A model generated the notes under the pieces. That model ran no database searches. It saw nothing but the letters and a program-made list of their open reading frames with translations, and had not been told where the DNA came from. 30,337 nt of DNA, taken from positions 5,708-36,044 of the forward strand of contig DCHK01000048.1 in NCBI GenBank assembly GCA_002315615.1, given 5' to 3'. The position numbers and the translations under genes were made by a program. Source of the stretch: Bacteroidales bacterium UBA1754. GTDB taxonomy: Bacteria; Bacteroidota; Bacteroidia; Bacteroidales; Paludibacteraceae. Below are positions 1 to 7,217 of the stretch, piece by piece; the stretch's first letter is position 1; every line of letters begins with the position of its first letter.

Positions 1-492
1 CCCGCATTATTCAAAAAATATCCTGATGCTCAGGCACTTGCCAAAGCCACGCCCGAAGAAATATACGAACTAATAAAAAGCATTTCGTACCCAAATAGCA
101 AGGCGAAACACCTTTGCGGAATGGCACAAAAACTTATTTCTGACTTTGAAGGAAATGTCCCGAACGACATAGAGCAACTGCAAACGCTGCCTGGCGTAGG
201 ACGAAAAACCGCTAATGTGGTAGTTTCTGTTATGTGGGGAAAAGCGGCAATGCCCGTCGATACGCACGTTTTCAGAGTTTCTGAAAGAATTGGACTTACC
301 ACCAACTCGAAAACACCACTTACTACAGAAAAAGAACTCACCAAAAACATTCCTAATGAACTATTGGCTATTGCACACCATTGGATTTTACTACACGGAC
401 GATATATTTGCACGGCACGAAATCCAAAATGCAACGAATGCGGCATTGCTCCGTGGTGCAGATTTCGAGAAAAATCAACTAATAACAAATAA
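1..492 (+). CDS. nth: Endonuclease III (DNA glycosylase/AP lyase), 5' end missing
   Basis: This is the last 163 residues of endonuclease III, which excises oxidised pyrimidines and cuts abasic sites in base excision repair. The reading frame is open from the first base, so roughly 50 N-terminal residues lie outside the window. Visible signatures are the helix-hairpin-helix LPGVGRKTA (visible residues 63-71, with the catalytic Lys at 69), the catalytic Asp in VDTHV (residue 87), and the C-terminal [4Fe-4S] motif C-x6-C-x2-C-x5-C (from CTARNPKC to the Cys in APWC). The gene ends with TAA and is followed by 132 bp holding the serC promoter. An ATG at 121 is internal to the family and is not the start. 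Confidence 0.96.
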   Translation, partial: PALFKKYPDAQALAKATPEEIYELIKSISYPNSKAKHLCGMAQKLISDFEGNVPNDIEQLQTLPGVGRKTANVVVSVMWGKAAMPVDTHVFRVSERIGLTTNSKTPLTTEKELTKNIPNELLAIAHHWILLHGRYICTARNPKCNECGIAPWCRFREKSTNNK

Positions 493-575
493 GCATTTAC
501 CTCCATTAAAAATATTGTTCACACATAAAATTTTCAAAAACTCAACTTTTCTGTTTTTATATGATTTTTTTTGTG

Positions 576-583
576 TAACTTTG
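576..583 (+). promoter_or_regulatory. Putative -7 element of the serC promoter
   Basis: TAACTTTG matches the Bacteroidota -7 consensus TAnnTTTG and lies 41 bases before the serC ATG. A good -33 TTTG is not seen at the expected distance; only a T-rich stretch is there. Confidence 0.55.
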
Positions 584-624
584 GACTTCAAAAATTCATA
601 CGAATATTTTAATATTTTTACATA

Positions 625-1704
625 ATGAAAAAACATAATTTCAACGCGGGACCATCTATACTCCCAAGAGAAGTAATCGAAAAAACAGCACAAGCAGTTT
701 TAGATTTTGAAAACGACGGCCTTTCTATTCTTGAAATCAGCCACAGAGCAAAAAACTTCCAACCTATTGTTGATGAAGCTGTTGCATTGTTTAAAGAAAT
801 TTTGAATATTCCAGAAGGATATTCCGTAGTATTCCTTGGAGGTGGTGCAAGTTTGGAATTTTGTATGGTTCCTTTCAACTTTTTGGAAAAGAAAGCCGCT
901 TACGTCAACACTGGTGTTTGGGCTAAAAAAGCAATGAAAGAAGCAAAAGGTTTTGGCGAAGTTATTGAAGTAGCTACTTCTGCTAACGAAAACTTTACTT
1001 GGGTTCCTAAAGTTGGAAAAGACTACCAAATCCCTACTGATGCAGATTATCTTCACATCACTACTAACAATACAATTTTTGGTACAGAGTTGTTTGCTGA
1101 CATAGATTCTCCAATTCCTGTAATTGCCGATATGTCATCAGATATTTTCTCTCGCCCAATTGATGTATCTAAATATGGTATGATTTACGGTGGTGCTCAA
1201 AAGAACTTGGCTCCTGCAGGTTTAACATTCGTCATCGTTAAAAACGAATTGCTCGGTAAAGTAAGCCGTTATATCCCTACAATGCTTGATTATAGAACTC
1301 ACGTTGAAAATGGTTCTATGTTCAACACACCTCCTGTACTTCAAATCTACACTGCTCTTCAGTCATTAAAATGGTTGAAAGCACAAGGTGGTGTAAAAGA
1401 AATGGAAAAACGTAACAAAGCAAAAGCAGAATTGCTTTACAATGCTATTGACAACAGCAAAATGTTTGTTGGTACAGCACGCAAAGAAGACCGTTCTCGT
1501 ATGAATGTATGTTTCGTAATGAAAGAACAATACGCTGCTTTGGCTGACGATTTCATTAAATTCGCTACTTCAAAAGGTATGGTTGGAATTAAAGGTCACC
1601 GTTTGGTTGGTGGTTTCCGTGCTTCTATCTACAATGCTCTTCCAATTGAAAGTGTACAAGCACTTATCGATTGTATGAACGAATTTGAAAAAGCAAACGC
1701 ATAA
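625..1704 (+). CDS. serC: Phosphoserine aminotransferase
   Basis: A 359-residue PLP-dependent class V aminotransferase that converts 3-phosphohydroxypyruvate plus glutamate to phosphoserine, the second step of serine synthesis; it can also serve pyridoxal phosphate synthesis. The N-terminus HNFNAGPSILP and the PLP-lysine motif GAQKNLAPAG (Lys about residue 193) are diagnostic, and the length is normal (E. coli about 362). The start is fixed by MKKHNFNAGPS. It is followed after 56 bp by serA on the same strand, with no terminator between, so the two are probably co-transcribed. Codon choice (many GGT, GCT, CGT) looks like that of a well expressed gene. Confidence 0.97.
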   Translation: MKKHNFNAGPSILPREVIEKTAQAVLDFENDGLSILEISHRAKNFQPIVDEAVALFKEILNIPEGYSVVFLGGGASLEFCMVPFNFLEKKAAYVNTGVWAKKAMKEAKGFGEVIEVATSANENFTWVPKVGKDYQIPTDADYLHITTNNTIFGTELFADIDSPIPVIADMSSDIFSRPIDVSKYGMIYGGAQKNLAPAGLTFVIVKNELLGKVSRYIPTMLDYRTHVENGSMFNTPPVLQIYTALQSLKWLKAQGGVKEMEKRNKAKAELLYNAIDNSKMFVGTARKEDRSRMNVCFVMKEQYAALADDFIKFATSKGMVGIKGHRLVGGFRASIYNALPIESVQALIDCMNEFEKANA

Positions 1705-1760
1705 GACAATTTAAGAATTTTAGATTTCAATATTTAATTGAGAGTTAAATAATTAGTATT

Positions 1761-2678
1761 ATGAAAGTTCTTGTAGCAACAGAAAAACCATTTGCCAAAA
1801 GTGCGGTAGATGGCATCAAACAAATAATTGACGAAGCAGGATTTGAATTTGCTTTGTTGGAAAAATATACAGAAAAAAAACAATTGCTCAATGCAGTAGC
1901 TGACGCAAATGCTATCATCATCCGTAGCGACATTATAGATGCTGAAGTTTTGGCAGCTGCCAAAAACTTAAAAATCGTAGTTCGTGCTGGTGCTGGTTAC
2001 GATAACGTTGACCTTGATGCTGCAACAAAAGCAGGAGTTTGCGTAATGAACACTCCAGGACAAAACGCTAACGCTGTAGCCGAATTGGTACTTGGTTTGT
2101 TGGTTTTCACCGTTCGTAATTTTTACAATGGAAAATCTGGTTCAGAATTGATGGGCAAAAAACTTGGTTTGCTCGCATTTGGTAACGTAGGACGAAATGT
2201 AGCACGCATTGCTAAAGGTTTCGGTATGGAAGTTTATGCATACGATGCTTTCTGTCCTGCTACCGCAATTGAAAGTGCAGGCGTAAAAGCCGTTGCAAAC
2301 CAAAACGAATTGTTCAAAACTTGCGACATTGTTTCACTTCACATCCCTGCTACTGCTGAAACTAAAAATAGCATCAACTACGAAATGGTTGGTCAAATGA
2401 AAAAAGGTGGTATTCTTATCAACACTGCTCGTAAGGAAGTGATTGACGAAGCCGGTCTTTTGAAATTGATGGCAGAACGCGAAGATTTGAAATACATCAC
2501 AGACATTATGCCAGCAGCAAACGATGATTTCGCAAAATTTGAAGGTCGTTATTTCTCTACTCCTAAAAAGATGGGTGCTCAAACAGCAGAAGCTAATACA
2601 AATGCAGGTTTAGCTGCCGCACGTCAAATTGTAGATTTCATTAAAAACGGCAATGAAAAATTCCGTGTAAACAAATAA
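1761..2678 (+). CDS. serA: D-3-phosphoglycerate dehydrogenase, short type without ACT domain
   Basis: A 305-residue D-2-hydroxyacid dehydrogenase placed directly after serC, so almost certainly the first enzyme of serine synthesis (3-phosphoglycerate to 3-phosphohydroxypyruvate, NAD-dependent). The substrate-binding part holds VVRAGAGYDNVD and the NAD-binding fold holds GLLAFGNVGRNVARI (about 136-150). The catalytic Arg is present in INTARKEVID. The region that normally carries the catalytic Glu (DVFexEP) reads DIMPAANDDF, and the usual TPHIGxxT with catalytic His reads TPKKMGAQT. I believe this is a feature of Bacteroidales SerA, but that rests on memory. There is no C-terminal ACT domain, so serine feedback through that domain is not expected. 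Confidence 0.93.
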   Translation: MKVLVATEKPFAKSAVDGIKQIIDEAGFEFALLEKYTEKKQLLNAVADANAIIIRSDIIDAEVLAAAKNLKIVVRAGAGYDNVDLDAATKAGVCVMNTPGQNANAVAELVLGLLVFTVRNFYNGKSGSELMGKKLGLLAFGNVGRNVARIAKGFGMEVYAYDAFCPATAIESAGVKAVANQNELFKTCDIVSLHIPATAETKNSINYEMVGQMKKGGILINTARKEVIDEAGLLKLMAEREDLKYITDIMPAANDDFAKFEGRYFSTPKKMGAQTAEANTNAGLAAARQIVDFIKNGNEKFRVNK

Positions 2679-2695
2679 TTTCAATTTGCTTTATC

Positions 2696-2732
2696 AAAAA
2701 AAACCGCCACAAATTTTGTGACGGTTTTTTTT
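2696..2732. terminator. Bidirectional intrinsic terminator between serA and ilvN
   Basis: An A8 run, then AAACCGCCAC and its near-perfect complement GTGACGGTTT (one C-A mismatch) around an AAATTTT centre, ending in T8. It sits between the convergent serA and ilv operons, so it can stop transcription from both sides. Confidence 0.9.
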
Positions 2733-2797
2733 GTACAAAACTTTAGAAATTAATCTACGATTTTAAGTTTGAGACTTTGGAGTTTTAGGCAAGAAGA

Positions 2798-3346
2798 TTA
2801 TTTGCCTTCTATTTCTTTTCGACGAATTTCGCGCTTATCCAAATAATCGTTCAGTTGCTCTATCGGCGATTTAGTGATAGAAATACGACCCGAACGGACA
2901 AACTGCAAAACATTAAACTTGTTCAATTCTTCAAAAAGTTGTTGCGTTTCTTCGGTATGCCCAGTCATCTCAATTATGGTGTAAACTCTATCGACTTCGA
3001 GAATACGGGCATTGTATTTGCGGATTATTGATTCCAATTTACTATCAAGCAAGTCTTCGGTACTAACTTTGTACAGCGCAATTTCTTGATACACAAGTTC
3101 TTCATCAACATTATAATATGCTTTGATAACGTCGATGCGCTTATCAATTTGCTTAATGACTTTTTCTATCATATCGGCATCGCAATACACCGAAATGGTG
3201 AATTTATGAATTCCTTCGATAGACGATGGCGACACCGAAAGCGTTTCAATATTCAATTGACGACGAGTGAACACAATCGTTATTTGGTTTAGCAAACCTG
3301 GAGTATTTTCCGAAAAAACCGTTATGGTATATAATTTTTTTTCCAC
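2798..3346 (-). CDS. ilvN: Acetolactate synthase, small regulatory subunit
   Basis: A 182-residue regulatory subunit of acetohydroxyacid synthase. The N-terminal ACT domain is clear (YTITVFSENTPGLLNQIT, then IETLSVSPSSIEGIHKFTI), and a second C-terminal ALS-type domain follows (about 80-165). In this family valine binding at the ACT dimer interface inhibits the large subunit. It is the last gene of the ilvD-ilvB-ilvN operon, 84 bp after ilvB; the spacer holds a 7-bp tandem repeat. It is the IlvH/IlvN type by length (short 76-96 residue IlvM/IlvN forms are ruled out). Its end faces the shared terminator next to serA. Confidence 0.94.
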   Translation of the reverse strand: MEKKLYTITVFSENTPGLLNQITIVFTRRQLNIETLSVSPSSIEGIHKFTISVYCDADMIEKVIKQIDKRIDVIKAYYNVDEELVYQEIALYKVSTEDLLDSKLESIIRKYNARILEVDRVYTIIEMTGHTEETQQLFEELNKFNVLQFVRSGRISITKSPIEQLNDYLDKREIRRKEIEGK

Positions 3347-3365
3347 GAGAGTACTTTATAATTAA

Positions 3366-3392
3366 GAATTATGAATTATGAATTATGAATCA
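3366..3392. repeat. Heptamer tandem repeat (GAATTAT x3 plus a variant) in the ilvB-ilvN spacer
   Basis: Three exact copies of GAATTAT from 3366 to 3386 followed by the variant start GAATCA. It occupies the gap between ilvB and ilvN. Copy number could change by slippage. Related GAAnnnn heptamers follow era and the MORN gene. Confidence 0.85.
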
Positions 3393-3430
3393 CTGACCGA
3401 GAGGAAGTAATCGTCAAACAAAGCGAAAAA

Positions 3431-5119
3431 TTATTCTAACAAAATATTTGTAACATCTGTTCCTGCGGGAGTCATCGGCAAAACGAGTCCACTTTTCTCG
3501 ACATTTGCCACAAGCACATAAGCCTTGTCATCGGCAAACATTTCTTTGACGCCCTGAGCCAATTCTTCGCGAGTCGTTACACGACAACTTTTAATGCCAT
3601 ACGCTTTGGCAATTTCGCAAAAATCAGGATTTTTCATTTTCGTTGCGGAATAACGCTTTTCGCAAAACAATTCTTGCAACTGACGCACCATTCCCAACCA
3701 TTCATTGTCAAGCAAAATAATTTTTACACCTATTTCGCCTTGCATAATAGTACCCAATTCTTGCATCGTCATTTGAAATCCTCCATCGCCACAGAAAAGG
3801 CAAACTGTTCTGCTTGGCACTGCAAGTTTTGCACCTACAGCCGCAGGAATACCAAACCCCATAGTTCCCAAACCGCCAGAGGTTATCATACTGCGATTTT
3901 GGCGAAATTTGAAATACCTTGCAGCCATCATTTGATTTTGACCAACATCGGTAACCAAAACCGCCGAACTATCGACTGCATCAGATATAGCACGTACAAC
4001 TTCGCCCATTTTCAAATCGCCCGTTTTTGTTTCGAGTTCCTTGCTAATTACTTTTTCGTATTCTTTTTTATCATATTCATCAAAAGAAGCAATCCACTCA
4101 CGATGAGAATTTTTATTGAGCAAATTTGTTACCAACGGCAAAGTATCTTTCACATTTCCAAGTACCGAAATATCTGCTTTTACATTTTTGCTTATTTCAG
4201 ATGGGTCAATATCAAAATGAATGATTTTTGCTTGACGCGCGTATGTCGCTGTATTTCCTGTAACTCTGTCATCAAAACGCATACCGATGGCAATAAGCAC
4301 ATCGCACTCGTTGGTCTTCATATTTGGAGCCACATTTCCGTGCATACCCAACATACCACGGTTGAGTGGATAATCGGTTTCCATAGCCGATTCGCCCAAC
4401 AATGTGAATGCAGCAGGGATATCTGCTTTCTCCAAAAACTGTTTCAACTCTTTTTCTGCATTACCCAAAGTAACACCTTGACCGACCAATGCAAAAGGTT
4501 TTTTTGCATTATTTATCGCTTCGGCAGCCAATTTTATTTTATCATTGTTGATGTCAGGAATTGGTTGATAACTGCGGATAAAATTACATTTTTTAGGTTC
4601 AAAATTAACGGTTTCGAGTTGTGCATTTTTAGTAAAATCCAACACAACCGGACCTGGGCGACCACTACGTGCAATATAAAACGCACGAGCCACAGCCCAA
4701 GCAATGTCTTCTGCTCTACGAATTTGATAACTCCACTTGGTGATAGGCGATGTAATGCCTATAACATCAATTTCTTGAAACGCATCAGTTCCCAATGCAG
4801 ATGTACCAACCTGACCCGTAACTACCACCATCGGCGTACTATCAATCATTGCATCGCCAATACCTGTTATTGTATTCGTTACGCCAGGACCACTGGTAAC
4901 AAAACACACGCCAACTTTGCCCGATACACGTGCATAACCCTGTGCTGCGTGCGTTGCACCTTGTTCGTGGCGCATCAAAATATGATTCAACTGATTTTTA
5001 TAATCGTACAGCGAATTGTAAACTGGAATTATTGTACCACCAGGATAACCAAAAATAGTATCTACACCTTCGTTGATAATGGAAAGCAACAATGCTTCCG
5101 AACCCGTAACTTCTTTCAT
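3431..5119 (-). CDS. ilvB: Acetolactate synthase, large catalytic subunit
   Basis: A 562-residue thiamine-diphosphate enzyme that condenses two pyruvates to acetolactate (or pyruvate plus 2-oxobutyrate to acetohydroxybutyrate), the first common step to valine, leucine and isoleucine. The N-terminal TPP domain has FGYPGGTIIPVY and the catalytic Glu in RHEQGA (residue 52). The central domain and the C-terminal TPP motif beginning CGDGGFQMTMQELGT and ending LLDNEWLGMVRQ are intact. Length is normal. It lies 35 bp after ilvD and 84 bp before ilvN on the same strand, giving one operon. A 494-codon open frame opposite it is only a shadow. Confidence 0.97.
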   Translation of the reverse strand: MKEVTGSEALLLSIINEGVDTIFGYPGGTIIPVYNSLYDYKNQLNHILMRHEQGATHAAQGYARVSGKVGVCFVTSGPGVTNTITGIGDAMIDSTPMVVVTGQVGTSALGTDAFQEIDVIGITSPITKWSYQIRRAEDIAWAVARAFYIARSGRPGPVVLDFTKNAQLETVNFEPKKCNFIRSYQPIPDINNDKIKLAAEAINNAKKPFALVGQGVTLGNAEKELKQFLEKADIPAAFTLLGESAMETDYPLNRGMLGMHGNVAPNMKTNECDVLIAIGMRFDDRVTGNTATYARQAKIIHFDIDPSEISKNVKADISVLGNVKDTLPLVTNLLNKNSHREWIASFDEYDKKEYEKVISKELETKTGDLKMGEVVRAISDAVDSSAVLVTDVGQNQMMAARYFKFRQNRSMITSGGLGTMGFGIPAAVGAKLAVPSRTVCLFCGDGGFQMTMQELGTIMQGEIGVKIILLDNEWLGMVRQLQELFCEKRYSATKMKNPDFCEIAKAYGIKSCRVTTREELAQGVKEMFADDKAYVLVANVEKSGLVLPMTPAGTDVTNILLE

Positions 5120-5154
5120 ATTAGAGGATTTCTATTCTCTCAATTAGTTTATTT

Positions 5155-6987
5155 TTAGTCAATTAGTCGTATTGCACCTTTATCGGCTGAACTTACAAGA
5201 CTTGCATACGCTTTAAGCGATTTTGGCACAAAACGATTTCTGTCTTTTGGCGTGAAAGCATCTTTACCACGTGCTTCTTCCGCCTTTCGGCGAATTGCCA
5301 ATTCTTCGTCAGAAACCAAAACATTGATAGAACGACTTGGAATGTCGATTTCAATTTCATCTCCATCTTGCACCAAACCTATATTTCCACCCGAAGCCGC
5401 TTCTGGCGAAACGTGACCAATGCTCAACCCTGAAGTGCCACCAGAAAAACGTCCGTCAGTAATCAGCGCACACTCTTTACCAAGGTGCATTGACTTGATG
5501 TACGACGTAGGATAAAGCATTTCTTGCATACCTGGTCCACCTTTTGGACCTTCGTATGTAACAAGCACCACATCGCCACTCTTTACTTTTCCTCCCAAAA
5601 TTCCTTCACAAGCACTTTCTTGCGATGTGAAAACTTTTGCTTTGCCTTTGAAATGCCAAATGCTTTCATCAACACCAGCCGTTTTAATTACGCAACCATC
5701 TTGTGCAATATTTCCGAACAATACTGCCAATCCACCATCTTTAGAATAAGCGTGTTCCACATCGCGAATACAGCCATTGGCACGGTCGGTATCGAGAGAT
5801 TCCCATTTGTTTGATTGCGAACCCATCTTAATACTAAACTGTCCACCAGGAGCACTCTCGTAAATTCTGCGTGCTTCACCATCAATACTTGGTTTGCAAA
5901 TATTGTATTTTGCAAGATCTTCTGCCAAATACGCACCATTTACACGTTTTGTCATAGGACGCAACAAATGCGCTTTGTTCAATTCCACCATAATATTCAA
6001 AATACCGCCAGCACGATTGCACTCTTGCATTGAATATTTCTGCGTATTTGGAGCCAACTTACACAAACAAGGTACTTTACGCGAAAGTTGGTCAATATCT
6101 TCCATTTTAAAATCGACACCAGCCTCGTGAGCCACTGCCAAAAGGTGAAGAACCGTATTTGACGAACCACCCATTGCAATATCAAGAGTCATAGCATTAA
6201 GAAACGCATCGCGCGTAGCAATGCTTCTTGGCAACACACTTTCGTCGCCATCTTGATAATATTTGAAAGCATTTTTCACAATCAGAGCAGCAGCATCACG
6301 AAACAATTGAACACGATTGGTATGAGTTGCCAAAATTGTGCCATTTCCGGGCAACGAAAGTCCAATGGCCTCGGTAAGCGAATTCATCGAGTTTGCTGTG
6401 AACATTCCCGAACAAGAACCGCATCCAGGACAAGCACAACTTTCGAGTTCGGCAACTTGTTCGTCGGAAATAGAAGGGTCAGCACCTTTTATCATTGTTA
6501 CAATAAGATCGGCATTTTCGCCATTCCATTTACCTGCTTCCATTGGTCCACCAGAGACAAATACCGTCGGTATATTCAAACGCATAGATGCCATCAGCAT
6601 ACCTGGAGTAATTTTATCACAATTGCTTATGCAAATCATCGCATCCGCTTTGTGCGCATTCACCATATATTCTACACTATCGGCAATAATATCGCGCGAA
6701 GGCAATGAATAAAGCATTCCGTCGTGACCCATTGCTATGCCATCATCAATAGCGATTGTATCAAACTCGGCAGCAAAGCAACCTCGTTTTTCAATTTCTT
6801 GTTTTACGATTTGACCTATTTCGTGTAAATGTACGTGACCAGGAACAAACTGCGTAAACGAATTTACGATGGCAATGATAGGTTTGCCCATTTGTTCGTG
6901 TTTCATACCATTGGCGCACCACAATGCTCTGGCACCTGCCATACGACGACCTTGAGTCGAAAAATTACTTCTAAGTTCGTGTTTCAT
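5155..6987 (-). CDS. ilvD: Dihydroxy-acid dehydratase
   Basis: A 610-residue iron-sulfur dehydratase converting 2,3-dihydroxy-isovalerate and -methylvalerate to the 2-oxo acids that yield valine/leucine and isoleucine. It resembles the E. coli type: NSFTQFVPGHVHL near residue 42, DDGIAMGHDGM (81-91), ISNCDKITPGM (Cys 123), and CACPGCGSCSGMFTANSMN (184-202). Length matches the family (E. coli 616). It is the first structural gene of the operon and is preceded by the attenuator described separately, so its transcription probably depends on charging of Ile/Val/Leu tRNAs. The reductoisomerase gene ilvC, often next to these genes, is not in this window. Confidence 0.97.
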   Translation of the reverse strand: MKHELRSNFSTQGRRMAGARALWCANGMKHEQMGKPIIAIVNSFTQFVPGHVHLHEIGQIVKQEIEKRGCFAAEFDTIAIDDGIAMGHDGMLYSLPSRDIIADSVEYMVNAHKADAMICISNCDKITPGMLMASMRLNIPTVFVSGGPMEAGKWNGENADLIVTMIKGADPSISDEQVAELESCACPGCGSCSGMFTANSMNSLTEAIGLSLPGNGTILATHTNRVQLFRDAAALIVKNAFKYYQDGDESVLPRSIATRDAFLNAMTLDIAMGGSSNTVLHLLAVAHEAGVDFKMEDIDQLSRKVPCLCKLAPNTQKYSMQECNRAGGILNIMVELNKAHLLRPMTKRVNGAYLAEDLAKYNICKPSIDGEARRIYESAPGGQFSIKMGSQSNKWESLDTDRANGCIRDVEHAYSKDGGLAVLFGNIAQDGCVIKTAGVDESIWHFKGKAKVFTSQESACEGILGGKVKSGDVVLVTYEGPKGGPGMQEMLYPTSYIKSMHLGKECALITDGRFSGGTSGLSIGHVSPEAASGGNIGLVQDGDEIEIDIPSRSINVLVSDEELAIRRKAEEARGKDAFTPKDRNRFVPKSLKAYASLVSSADKGAIRLID

Positions 6988-7007
6988 ATTTTGGAATTTT
7001 TTATATT

Positions 7008-7047
7008 AAAAAATCAAAGCCCCTCTCGTTGTAAGTGAGAAGGGCTT
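7008..7047 (-). terminator. Attenuator terminator before ilvD
   Basis: On the minus strand, AAGCCCTTCTC (7047-7037) pairs with GAGAGGGGCTT (7027-7017) as an 11-bp stem with one G-U pair, followed two bases on by T6. It ends about 20 bases before the ilvD start codon, inside the operon leader, so it would stop transcription before the structural genes. Confidence 0.9.
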
Positions 7048-7084
7048 GTTTAATTTATTGCAACCGCACGCCTAATCTCACTTA
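7032..7084 (-). promoter_or_regulatory. Antiterminator of the ilv leader
   Basis: TAAGTGAGA (7084-7076 on the minus strand) is perfectly complementary over 9 bases to TCTCACTTA (7040-7032). The second arm overlaps the ascending side and loop of the terminator stem, so the two structures exclude each other. The first arm begins with the stop codon of the leader peptide. A ribosome that finishes the leader would cover this arm and allow termination; a ribosome stalled upstream would leave it free. A weaker upstream pairing (CACTT within the leader codons at 7102-7098 with AAGTG at 7083-7079) could act as the 1:2 hairpin. Confidence 0.82.
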
Positions 7085-7138
7085 GTTTTTACAGACCAAG
7101 TGGCGCACGACTACCAATGTGATTGCTATTTTTATCAT
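7082..7138 (-). CDS. Ilv operon leader peptide (18 residues)
   Basis: The reading frame ATG (7138) to TAA (7082) encodes MIKIAITLVVVRHLVCKN. Nine of 18 residues are Ile (3), Leu (2) or Val (4), the end products of the downstream operon. It starts about 18 bases after a good promoter -7 element and its stop codon forms one end of the antiterminator arm. That arrangement is the hallmark of ribosome-mediated attenuation as known for enterobacterial ilv leaders. No homology search was possible; the call rests on composition, position and the RNA structures. Confidence 0.85.
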   Translation of the reverse strand: MIKIAITLVVVRHLVCKN

Positions 7139-7155
7139 TTTCTTTTAATTCGATA

Positions 7156-7189
7156 CAAATTTAATTGATTGTATAATATTTAGCAACAA
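7156..7189 (-). promoter_or_regulatory. Promoter of the ilvDBN operon
   Basis: On the minus strand TAAATTTG (7163-7156) matches the Bacteroidota -7 consensus TAnnTTTG. TTGTTG (7189-7184) lies 20 bases upstream, at the distance expected for a -33 element. Transcription would begin near 7150, just before the leader peptide. Confidence 0.75.
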
Positions 7190-7217
7190 AAATCGCTTAA
7201 AAATTACCTATCAGCCT

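Noticed and set aside
3674..5158. A 494-codon open frame on the plus strand opposite ilvB
   Set aside because: The ilvB frame on the other strand has full family motifs; the antisense translation is Cys/His/Thr-rich with no domain and is a shadow of ilvB codon use.
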